Positions 17,793-25,372 of a stretch of DNA of 64,000 nt are shown here, in pieces. Both the position numbers and the translations under genes were made by a program. Under the pieces are notes generated by a model. It did not search any database and was not told the DNA's origin. It saw nothing but the letters and a program-made list of their open reading frames with translations. Positions within the stretch are counted from its first letter, which is position 1. The number at the start of each line of letters is the position of its first letter. This stretch comes from Clostridiales bacterium (lineage in GTDB: Bacteria; Bacillota; Clostridia; Lachnospirales; Lachnospiraceae): positions 25,957-89,956 of the forward strand of contig JAJQAC010000064.1 of NCBI GenBank assembly GCA_021204025.1. Reading direction: 5' to 3'.

Positions 17793-17834
17793 TGTGTCAA
17801 AGATGCTGCAAAAATTGTCACAGATTTTGTCACA
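17793..17834. repeat. TTGTCACA direct repeats, possible operator
   Basis: TTGTCACA occurs at 17815-17822 and 17827-17834 (12-nt period), with a related TGTGTCAA at 17793-17800. They lie just upstream of the -35 of the divergent regulator. The spacing of about one helical turn suggests a protein-binding site. Confidence 0.35.
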
Positions 17835-17983
17835 CATTGAAAAGGTACATTGATTAAGATAAACTTAAGGACAATAAATGTGTATCTTTTAGTCAGAATG
17901 ACAGATGCAGGATGATATTCGCGACTGTGACGGGAAAGACTGGATTTTCAGTTAAAATTTACATATAAACTGATTAATATATA

Positions 17984-18030
17984 AATGGTTAAAGGTTACC
18001 TTGTTGCCAAGAAAACAGATATTTTATAAA
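17984..18030 (+). promoter_or_regulatory. Shared upstream motif copy C and likely promoter of the signalling island
   Basis: The GTTAAAG-TTACCTTGTTG motif at 17984-18008 ends in TTGTTG (18001-18006), followed after 17-18 nt by TTATAA/TATAAA (18024-18030). This is a weak but plausible promoter about 85 nt upstream of the first PP2C gene. Confidence 0.4.
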
Positions 18031-18113
18031 TTAAACAGTAAGTGTATCTTGCGTCCTGTGTGGAAATACGGATGATACGGAGAAGGCGTGAGGTATGGTC
18101 AGAGGGGGAAAGG

Positions 18114-18842
18114 ATGATTACTTACCAGATTATCAGTAAGACCGGCGGACGGCCGGTAAATGAGGACTGTACGGGGATGCATCAGGTCGGAGAAGGCTAT
18201 GGTTTCTTTCTCGCGGACGGGCTCGGCGGACATGGAAAAGGCGATATTGCGTCCCGCACGGCGGTCGAGCAGGCGATCCTGCAGTTCGAGGCGGGAAATT
18301 GTTCGGAGGAGACTCTTAAGAATATTTTTGAAGCGGGAGAAGCAGCGATCCTTGAGCGACAGGAGGCGGAGCGCGCAAGTCAGAGTATGAAGACGACGCT
18401 GACGGCGCTTCTGCTGGATGAAAACCAGATCCGCTGGGGTCATGTGGGCGATTCCCGCATTTATTATTTTCAGAATCACAGTCTGGTGGGGCGGACGATG
18501 GATCACAGCGTGCCGCAGATGCTGGCCGCGGCGGGGGAGATCCGGGAAAAGGATATCCGTCATCATCCGGATCGCAACCGCCTGCTGCGTGTCATGGGCG
18601 TGGAGTGGGAGCGTCCGGCTTATCAGCTGGCAGAGCCGGTGAGCCGGAGAGGCAGTCAGTCTTTTCTGCTGTGTTCGGACGGGTTCTGGGAACTGGTCAA
18701 TGAAAAAGAGATGACGGCGGCTCTGAAACGTGCATCGGATGTCGGTCAGTGGCTGGAGAAGATGACAGCGCTTGTTGAGAAGCATGGAGCCGGGACCAAT
18801 ATGGACAACTATTCGGCGGTAGCGGTGTGGGTGAGAGACTGA
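18114..18842 (+). CDS. PP2C-family Ser/Thr protein phosphatase, first copy
   Basis: A 242-residue soluble PPM/PP2C phosphatase, expected to remove phosphate from Thr/Ser on kinase targets with two Mn2+/Mg2+ ions. Metal-binding motifs are intact: P-V-N-E-D near residue 17, A-D-G-L-G-G-H at about 34-40, G-D-S-R-I-Y near 112, C-S-D-G-F-W near 190 and the final D-N-Y-S-A-V. The ATG at 18114 follows AGAGGGGGAAAGG. It is the first gene of the plus-strand island and has no membrane anchor. Confidence 0.92.
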   Translation: MITYQIISKTGGRPVNEDCTGMHQVGEGYGFFLADGLGGHGKGDIASRTAVEQAILQFEAGNCSEETLKNIFEAGEAAILERQEAERASQSMKTTLTALLLDENQIRWGHVGDSRIYYFQNHSLVGRTMDHSVPQMLAAAGEIREKDIRHHPDRNRLLRVMGVEWERPAYQLAEPVSRRGSQSFLLCSDGFWELVNEKEMTAALKRASDVGQWLEKMTALVEKHGAGTNMDNYSAVAVWVRD

Positions 18843-18950
18843 GCCGGAAGGACTCAGATATCATAGTGGTTCCATACTTTTGGCCCGTATCCTGTGATAT
18901 AGCAGGTAAGAGCCGGCAGTCCGGATACGTACAGAGGAGATAGAAGCAGG

Positions 18951-19541
18951 ATGGCGATTATCCGCTGCCCACATGGGCATTTTTATGATGATAACAAATA
19001 TGAGAGCTGTCCCATATGCAGCAGCGCTGCTGCAGGACCGGGAAGGACAGCCGACGAGGCGAAGACGGTCAGTCTCGATTGGATACAAAAGGCTGATGAC
19101 GAAGAACAGATCGTGCGGCTGACGCCTGAGGTATCAGAGCGGATGCCGGTGCATGGCAGCTGGGACAGCGAGAAGACAGTATCTTTGCATACGATGGGGA
19201 AAAAGGATCTGCTGGCGGGGTGGCTGGTCTGTACCGCCGGACCGTCCCGGGGACAGGATTTTAAGATTTATCCGGGATTCAACCGGATCGGGAGAGACTG
19301 GGACGCGGATATCTGTATCCAGGATCCGACGATCGCGCGGGCAAATCATTGCGCGGTTGTCTATGACGCGAAAAGTGCCAGGTTTTACCTTGTACCGGGG
19401 AAAGGGACGCTGACCTGGATGCAGGAAAAAGCTGTCGAACAGGCAGTGGAACTGGCAGAACGCACGCCGTTTAGTTTCGGTAAAAGTACGCTGGAGCTTG
19501 TAGCGTTCTGCAGGGGGGAGCATACATGGGAAACGGTATAG
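18951..19541 (+). CDS. FHA adaptor with N-terminal Cys-rich motif, first copy
   Basis: A 196-residue protein. The N-terminus carries C6, H8, H10, C20 and C23 in the pattern C-x-x-G-H-F-Y-D...C-P-x-C, a likely zinc knuckle that is shared position for position with the 23713 protein. Two K-T-V-S-L motifs follow (T39, T76). An FHA domain occupies about 90-190 (I-G-R-D-W-D-A-D). The usual phosphothreonine-contact Ser is Ala in I-A-R-A-N-H, so binding may be weakened. The coding end overlaps the next gene by 16 nt. By analogy with GarA and OdhI, the Thr motifs could be kinase targets; this is inference. Confidence 0.8.
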   Translation: MAIIRCPHGHFYDDNKYESCPICSSAAAGPGRTADEAKTVSLDWIQKADDEEQIVRLTPEVSERMPVHGSWDSEKTVSLHTMGKKDLLAGWLVCTAGPSRGQDFKIYPGFNRIGRDWDADICIQDPTIARANHCAVVYDAKSARFYLVPGKGTLTWMQEKAVEQAVELAERTPFSFGKSTLELVAFCRGEHTWETV

Positions 19542-21238
19542 AAAATACAGGTGAACAGGTGGCTGCCGCAGGGGGAAGCCGTCTGGAGCAGGTATATCTG
19601 AACATGCCTGAGGCAAGATTTTATTTTTCCGGGGATGAGGATGTACAGGAGGGGATGCTACGCGCCTACATCGGTTCGGAGGATCTTGAGCTTCAGTCGC
19701 TGCAGCATTTTTCGCAGAGCGGAGAGAATATCACATATTATGTCCTGCTGGACGTCTCAGCTTCGATCTCTGAGTCCGCGTTTGCGGATATTGTAGACGG
19801 ATTGCAGAGCTTTGCTGGGAAGCTGGAGGCTGGAGACCGGATGATTTTCATGACCTTCGGAGAGGAGGTTCAGACGATCTTTGAGCGTTCCGGAGGGGAA
19901 CTGGCGGAGACTGCCGGAGAGGCGTTTGCAGGGCTGGTGAATCATGACCAGAAGACGTTGCTTTTTGAGGCAATTTCACAGGCGGCTCAGATGGCCGGTC
20001 AGGTGCCGGCTGATGAATGTACCAGGCGTGTGGCGCTGGTGATTACGGATGGAGAGGATATCGCACGGGGCAAGGCGACAAAGGATGAGGCGCTGGCGAC
20101 ACTTTCTCAGACCGGTCTCCCGGTATATAGTTTTACGGTCAGTGAGGCAAAGAGTGACGCGATCAATGCGTTCGGAGAGTTCTCACGGGCGACGGGAGGC
20201 GATCTGACCATTCTCGAAAAGGGGGAAGCGGCTAAAGGACTGGAAGCTCTGCGTGAGGGATTAGAAAGTTCTTATGTCGCGGTTTTTACGGCGGACAGCA
20301 ATCGCGTTTCCCGCGGCATGGTTTCCGTTACGCTGGAGGTGTCTGACGGAGAAACGCTGCAGACGGAAGCGATGCAGGAGAGATGGATCGCGGACGCGGA
20401 AAATCCGACGGTGAAGGAAGTATCGGTCGAGGGAGCCGCTCAGTTGAAGGTGCAGTTTTCCGAGCCGGTGGAAGGAGCGCAGGCGGCGGAAAATTATATT
20501 TTGCAGGACGAGGCAGGAGAAAGCCATCTGCCCGCGTTTGCATCCGTGGGAAGTGACGGGACAAGTGTGGTTCTGACTTTTTCTCAGGATCTGGCAGGTG
20601 GTTCCTATGAACTGTCGCTTAATGGCATCACGGACGCATCGATGGAGGCAAATCCACTGGAGGGTTCGACAAGCGTAGTGATCGAGGGAGCGACGGCCGG
20701 GGATGAGCTGACACAGGAGACGGGGGAACCGGATACGGGAGGGAATCCGGTGATCTATGCCGGGATCGGTCTTGGGGTTCTGCTTCTGTTACTGGTGGTG
20801 ATCCTGTTGGGAAAGAAGAAAAAGAAGCAGGAGCCGGAAGGAGATCCAACTTCGGAAAAGGCAGTTGTGGCTGACGGCGGTCAGGTCATCCTGCCGGAGA
20901 GCCGGGAAGAACGGATTCGTTTGAAAGTAGAGAAGCGCCATCTGGATGAAAGACAGGTTTTCTTTCATGTGAAAGGACAGAAGGAGGAGATCCCGGTCAT
21001 GATCCGCAGCAGCCTGATCGTGGGACGTTCTTCGATGTGCCAGCTGATCTTTGATGACCCGACGCTCTCCAGGCAGCATTTCGCGTTGGAACTGGAGTCA
21101 GGAGAGATCCGGATCCATAATCTGAGTACAAGCGGGTTCACAACGGTAAACGGAAAGAAACTGGGGACAGAAGCACGTACGCTGCATTCTGGTGATCAGA
21201 TCGGAGCGGGACAACTGGTGATGACAGTTCGCTGGTAG
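19526..21238 (+). CDS. VWA domain, Ig-like domain, membrane segment and cytosolic FHA domain
   Basis: A 570-residue protein of mixed architecture. It has a von Willebrand A domain from about 70 to 255 with the MIDAS motif D-V-S-A-S (about 76-80), and an SbsA/Big_5-like Ig domain at about 290-380. One membrane segment follows (about 409-431), then a run of Lys, and an FHA domain at about 475-565 with G-R-S-S-M-C and S-R-Q-H. The Lys-rich flank puts the FHA inside and the VWA outside. However, no signal peptide is present: the start at 19526 has a good ribosome site (AGGGGGGAG) and the frame is closed upstream at 19472 and 19481. The VWA part could bind a wall or protein ligand. Confidence 0.85.
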   Translation: MGNGIENTGEQVAAAGGSRLEQVYLNMPEARFYFSGDEDVQEGMLRAYIGSEDLELQSLQHFSQSGENITYYVLLDVSASISESAFADIVDGLQSFAGKLEAGDRMIFMTFGEEVQTIFERSGGELAETAGEAFAGLVNHDQKTLLFEAISQAAQMAGQVPADECTRRVALVITDGEDIARGKATKDEALATLSQTGLPVYSFTVSEAKSDAINAFGEFSRATGGDLTILEKGEAAKGLEALREGLESSYVAVFTADSNRVSRGMVSVTLEVSDGETLQTEAMQERWIADAENPTVKEVSVEGAAQLKVQFSEPVEGAQAAENYILQDEAGESHLPAFASVGSDGTSVVLTFSQDLAGGSYELSLNGITDASMEANPLEGSTSVVIEGATAGDELTQETGEPDTGGNPVIYAGIGLGVLLLLLVVILLGKKKKKQEPEGDPTSEKAVVADGGQVILPESREERIRLKVEKRHLDERQVFFHVKGQKEEIPVMIRSSLIVGRSSMCQLIFDDPTLSRQHFALELESGEIRIHNLSTSGFTTVNGKKLGTEARTLHSGDQIGAGQLVMTVRW

Positions 21239-21349
21239 GACAGAAAGTGGAATGGCCGGAGAAAGAAATTTCTGTGGAATATCGACGGAACCGCGGGTCG
21301 AATCACAGTGAAGATAAATGATCGATGCGGCAGGGGAGGATAAGAGCAG

Positions 21350-22840
21350 ATGAGTGGGAGTGGCATGGCGATTGAGAGCCTCAGAAACGGGAGATATCGG
21401 GTGATCTCTGTTCTGGGAGCGGGAGGTTTTGGGATTACCTATCAGTGCGAAGATACAAAACACGGCGTTACCTGTGCCATAAAGGAATATATGCCGGAGG
21501 CGATCGCAACCCGTGACCCGCAGACGGGAGAAGTGATCCCGTCCGCAGATCGGAAACGGGCGTTTCTTCATGGCAAGGAGCGTTTCCTGGAAGAAGCGGA
21601 GCTTCTGATGCGGATGAACCAGATCCCCTGTGTTGTCCATGTGTGGGAGGCCTTTGAGGAAAACCATACGGCCTATTATGTCATGGAATTCCTTGATGGA
21701 AGGACCTTAAAGCAGGTGATGCGCGCGCTCGGCGGGAAACTTCCGTATACAGCGGCGCTTGAGGCAGTCGTAAAGGCAGGGACAGCGTTAGATACGGTAC
21801 ACCGGCAGGCAGGTATTTTTCACCGGGATATCAGCCCGGAGAATATCATGGTGATGCCGGACGGGCAGGTGAAGATTATCGATTTTGGCAGCGCGAAAGC
21901 GATGGCAGTTTCGGAAAATCAGCAGTTTTCTGTGGTGTTAAAGCCGGGATTTGCGCCGCCTGAGCAGTACGCCAGCAATCTGAGCCAGGGAAGTTTTACT
22001 GATGTATACGCGATGGCCGGGACCTTTTATTATGCAGTCAGCGGGACGATGATCCCGGTAGCGCCGGATCGCCTGATGGGTGTGAAGTATGAGCGGCTGG
22101 ACCGCCTGGTACCGGAATGCTCGAAGGAGGCCGCCGATGCGGTGGATCGCGTGCTGACGCTGGACGCGAAATTCCGGACACAGACGATGTCGGAATTTAT
22201 TCAGGGGATTCTGGCAGGACAGTCTGTTGTGAATCTGACGCAGATGCCGGCCCGGACAGGAACGTCCGACAGTCAGTCGGCGGGTGAGACCGCATCGGGT
22301 ATTTCTGAATCAAAAAGCTCTTCCTGGGAAGAACCGGCTCAGGACGGGATTCTGGCCGGCTTTCGGATGAATGATGACGCACACAGGGTTCCGGATCCGA
22401 TTTCCCGCTGGCAAAGAGAGGTTGCGGGAAGAGATACAGAGATCCGCAAGACGGTGGAGCGCACGGCCCCTCCGGTGCAGGATGAACTTCCCACGATGGC
22501 GCTTCCGCGAGGGCCTTATGGTTGGCTGAAGGTGATCAAAGGAGCGTGTGCGGGGAGAATCTTTCCGGTGGAACCGAACCGGACGGTGACGGTAGGGCGC
22601 ACCGCATCCAAGAGTGAGATCGTACTGAACGGTCATCCGGAGATCAGCGGGCGGCATTTCCGGTTGCTGTGGCAGCCGCAGAAGAAAGGATTTTATGTGA
22701 TCGACGATTCGATTAACGGATTGTATTATCGGGGCATCCGGCTGGAAAAAGGGAAAAAGTACAAGGTACTCCCCGGTGACCAGCTCGGAGTCGGCAGTAT
22801 GGAGTGTGTGATCACGGTGGGAGAGGAACAGCATGAGTGA
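21350..22840 (+). CDS. Soluble Ser/Thr protein kinase with C-terminal FHA domain
   Basis: A 496-residue Hanks-type kinase. The Gly loop is G-A-G-G-F-G-I-T (about 23-30), the ATP Lys lies in A-I-K-E-Y (about 45), the catalytic loop is H-R-D-I-S-P-E-N (about 162-169), I-D-F-G-S-A-K carries the Mg Asp, and K-P-G-F-A-P-P-E-Q-Y is the activation-end motif shared with the other two kinases here. A linker rich in S/E follows (300-390), then an FHA domain (about 390-490) with V-G-R-T-A and S-G-R-H. There is no membrane segment. Fusing kinase and FHA suggests it docks on phosphorylated partners or on itself. It overlaps the next PP2C gene by 8 nt. Confidence 0.93.
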   Translation: MSGSGMAIESLRNGRYRVISVLGAGGFGITYQCEDTKHGVTCAIKEYMPEAIATRDPQTGEVIPSADRKRAFLHGKERFLEEAELLMRMNQIPCVVHVWEAFEENHTAYYVMEFLDGRTLKQVMRALGGKLPYTAALEAVVKAGTALDTVHRQAGIFHRDISPENIMVMPDGQVKIIDFGSAKAMAVSENQQFSVVLKPGFAPPEQYASNLSQGSFTDVYAMAGTFYYAVSGTMIPVAPDRLMGVKYERLDRLVPECSKEAADAVDRVLTLDAKFRTQTMSEFIQGILAGQSVVNLTQMPARTGTSDSQSAGETASGISESKSSSWEEPAQDGILAGFRMNDDAHRVPDPISRWQREVAGRDTEIRKTVERTAPPVQDELPTMALPRGPYGWLKVIKGACAGRIFPVEPNRTVTVGRTASKSEIVLNGHPEISGRHFRLLWQPQKKGFYVIDDSINGLYYRGIRLEKGKKYKVLPGDQLGVGSMECVITVGEEQHE

Positions 22841-23630
22841 AGAGAGCAATGTGTTGACAGTAATGATAGAGGAAGCGTCGGAAAGTGAGAGCGGCGGTAT
22901 CCGGTATTCCGCGTATTCGTCCATCGGAGCGCGGGCGAGTCAGCAGGATACCCTTTTTGTCGGAGAAAAGCCGGGAGAACTGCTGGCAGTGATTTGCGAC
23001 GGGATGGGTGGCCTGCAGGGCGGCGAGCAGGCCAGTGGCTTGGCGGTGCAGCTGCTGGCGGAATCCTTTTACAGCAGGGAAGAAGAACCGATACCCGGGT
23101 ATTACCGGAGGATGGCGGTCCTGATGGATGAGAAGGTCAGCGAACTGGAACGCGACGGGATGCCGATGGGCGCGGGATCCACGATCGTATCGGTATTGAT
23201 TGCTCCCGAAGGGATGTACTGGCTCTCTGTGGGAGACAGCAGGATCTATCTGTACCGGGAGGGTGAGATGGTCTGTCCGGTACCGGCGCATAATTACCGG
23301 TTGCTTCTCGATCAGAAGCTGGCGTCGGGTAAGATCAGTCAGGAGACTTATGATGAGGAATTGCCGCGGGGAGAGGCACTGATCAGTTTCCTCGGTCTCG
23401 GCGGGATCCGCCTGATGGAGATCAATCAGAATCCTTTTCAGATGCTTCCCGGAGATCAGATCCTGCTGTGCAGCGACGGGCTTTATAAAAGTCTGGAGGA
23501 TGAGAAGATCCGATCGATTCTCGGGTTGAGAATGTCGACGGATGTCAAAGTGAAATACCTGGTAGATGAGGCGCTTAAAATGGGCGGAACTCATCAGGAC
23601 AATACGAGTGTCATCCTGCTTCAGATGTAG
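22833..23630 (+). CDS. PP2C-family Ser/Thr protein phosphatase, second copy
   Basis: A 265-residue PP2C phosphatase with intact metal motifs: S-Q-Q-D (about 35-38), C-D-G-M-G-G (about 53-58), G-D-S-R-I-Y, C-S-D-G-L-Y and Q-D-N-T-S-V near the end. It is only distantly similar to the 18114 phosphatase, so the two probably have different targets. It starts inside the kinase-FHA gene (8-nt overlap), which makes coupled synthesis of the kinase and its opposing phosphatase likely, as in prkC-prpC pairs. Confidence 0.92.
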   Translation: MSEESNVLTVMIEEASESESGGIRYSAYSSIGARASQQDTLFVGEKPGELLAVICDGMGGLQGGEQASGLAVQLLAESFYSREEEPIPGYYRRMAVLMDEKVSELERDGMPMGAGSTIVSVLIAPEGMYWLSVGDSRIYLYREGEMVCPVPAHNYRLLLDQKLASGKISQETYDEELPRGEALISFLGLGGIRLMEINQNPFQMLPGDQILLCSDGLYKSLEDEKIRSILGLRMSTDVKVKYLVDEALKMGGTHQDNTSVILLQM

Positions 23631-23712
23631 GAAAGACAGTCTGTGAGAAAAAGATGAGCGGCTGTCGCAAGGCAGATGCCATAGAAAAATCAGAACCAAG
23701 GAGGATTCAGTT

Positions 23713-24387
23713 ATGAATTTAAAGAGATGCAACAATGGATACTTTTATGACGCGGATCAGTATACCACCTGTCCGCATTGCAACCCGACCGTTTCTGCGT
23801 CGGAGGTAACCGTAGCGATGCCTGCTCAGGATATGGCGCCGGCAGTCGCGGAAGGTTTTGGCGACGACAATAAGACCGTATCCCTTCAGGATGCTGTCAG
23901 CGCGGCGGTAGAGCCAAAAGCGCCCGCTCCAGCACCTGCGCCTGCGGCTGCTCCGGAGCCGATGCGTCCGGTTTATGCGGCTCCGCGCGATGATGCGAAG
24001 ACCGTGAGTTACTATGCGGATTCGATCGGCACCGAACCGGTTGTCGGCTGGCTGGTTTGCATCGAGGGCGAGCATTATGGAGAGAGCTTCCCGTTAAAGT
24101 CCGGCAGAAACTTTATCGGCCGTAATTCTAACCAGGACGTATCGTTGGCAGGAGATATGAGCGTATCCAGAGAGCGCCATGCTATTGTCATCTACGAGCC
24201 GAAGGCAAAATGCTTCATCGCCCAGGCCGGTGATGCGCGTGAACTGTTCTATCTGAATGATTCCGTGGTACTGAACAATATGCAGTTAAACAGTTATGAC
24301 GTCCTTTCAATCGGCAATGAGAATCTTCTCTTCCTTGCGCTGTGCGGGCCGCAGTTCTGCTGGGAAGATACAAAAAAGGCCGAGTAA
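23713..24387 (+). CDS. FHA adaptor with N-terminal Cys-rich motif, second copy
   Basis: A 224-residue relative of the 18951 protein. C6, C20 and C23 are conserved in the same spacing, with G-Y-F-Y-D replacing G-H-F-Y-D. Two K-T-V-S motifs (T55 and T97) flank an Ala/Pro-rich linker (about 66-86). The FHA domain (about 110-215) keeps G-R-N and S-R-E-R-H, so it should bind phosphothreonine normally, unlike the first adaptor. There is no signal peptide or membrane segment. A role as phospho-switch adaptor is inferred from layout. Confidence 0.82.
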   Translation: MNLKRCNNGYFYDADQYTTCPHCNPTVSASEVTVAMPAQDMAPAVAEGFGDDNKTVSLQDAVSAAVEPKAPAPAPAPAAAPEPMRPVYAAPRDDAKTVSYYADSIGTEPVVGWLVCIEGEHYGESFPLKSGRNFIGRNSNQDVSLAGDMSVSRERHAIVIYEPKAKCFIAQAGDARELFYLNDSVVLNNMQLNSYDVLSIGNENLLFLALCGPQFCWEDTKKAE

Positions 24388-24414
24388 GCGCTGAGAAAAT
24401 GGAGGACAATGGGA

Positions 24415-25248
24415 ATGAATAAGAGTATTTACAAGATCATCCTGATCGTGCTGGGCCTGTTACATATCGCGGTATTTTGTGCGCTTCCTCTGGCCCAGAT
24501 GGAAGGGCTCGGCAGCGCACTGGGAAGTCTGGCTGGCGCTGTGGGGATGGGAGATGCCCTGCCTGAGAAGCTGACGCTGCTTGCTGTTCTGAAAATGGAT
24601 CTGGGTTCGCTCGGAGTGGATGATGCGACAGCGGGGATGGTATATGGAATTCTGATCAGCGCAATGGTGTGGGGGATTATCATTGCGATTGTAAATCTGA
24701 TCAGTAACGGGAAAAAGAGCAGCATCGCAGCTCTGGTAATGACAATTTTCCAGGCGTGTATCTATGTGGGTTACTTTGCACTGTTCAGTACCCTGCAGGA
24801 TGAAACTTACGGGATCTATCAGCTGTCGACCGGTTCGTTTGTCGTGATTGGCGTACTGATGCTGGTACAGTTTATCGTCTCGATTGTGGCAATCGCTAAC
24901 GCGGCTCCTGCCGCAGCATCTGTGAAACCGGGTAAAAAAGACGGAACGATCACTGGTATCCGGGGGGCATACCAGGGGGCGGTGATCCCGGTAAAAAGCG
25001 GGGAAACTGTGACCATCGGACGGGATCCGTCGGTAAGCAGTATTGTGGTGAAGGATGAGCGGGCATCCCGCAAGCACTGTGAGGTATCTTATAACGTGGA
25101 AAATAATATGTATTCCGTGACCGATTTTTCCAGCAACGGAACCTGGTCCGGCGGCAGAGGACGTCTGGATTACGGGACGGCTGTCTGGCTGGAGGCCGGC
25201 AGTGAGATCAGCATCGGAGAGAACGGAGAAACTTTCCGCCTCGGGTAA
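24415..25248 (+). CDS. Polytopic membrane protein with C-terminal FHA domain, first copy
   Basis: A 277-residue protein with about four membrane segments (roughly 5-27, 70-95, 102-125 and 138-163) and a cytosolic FHA domain (about 180-277) with I-G-R-D-P, S-R-K-H and S-S-N-G-T, all canonical. It probably recruits phosphorylated proteins to the membrane. The ATG at 24415 is better spaced from GGAGG (24401-24405) than the one at 24409. The membrane part has no family I can name. It resembles the 25373 protein in plan. Confidence 0.82.
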   Translation: MNKSIYKIILIVLGLLHIAVFCALPLAQMEGLGSALGSLAGAVGMGDALPEKLTLLAVLKMDLGSLGVDDATAGMVYGILISAMVWGIIIAIVNLISNGKKSSIAALVMTIFQACIYVGYFALFSTLQDETYGIYQLSTGSFVVIGVLMLVQFIVSIVAIANAAPAAASVKPGKKDGTITGIRGAYQGAVIPVKSGETVTIGRDPSVSSIVVKDERASRKHCEVSYNVENNMYSVTDFSSNGTWSGGRGRLDYGTAVWLEAGSEISIGENGETFRLG

Positions 25249-25372
25249 AAAGGATTTTTTTGCAGATGTCCCGGCACTTGGTCAGCGATCCTGATGGGTC
25301 ATTGCTGAACGAGTGCCACAGGCAGGGATAACGCCCTGCCTGATTTACAATTATGAAAAAGGAGTCATATAA
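25249..25372 (+). other. Intergenic region with two stable hairpins inside the island
   Basis: The first hairpin (about 25273-25317) pairs GGCACT with AGTGCC and contains inner TCAGCGAT/ATTGCTGA pairing. The second (25322-25339) pairs GCAGGG with CCCTGC and is followed by GATTT rather than a full T-run. It could be a partial terminator, a processing site or a stability element that sets different levels of the genes on either side. Confidence 0.4.
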
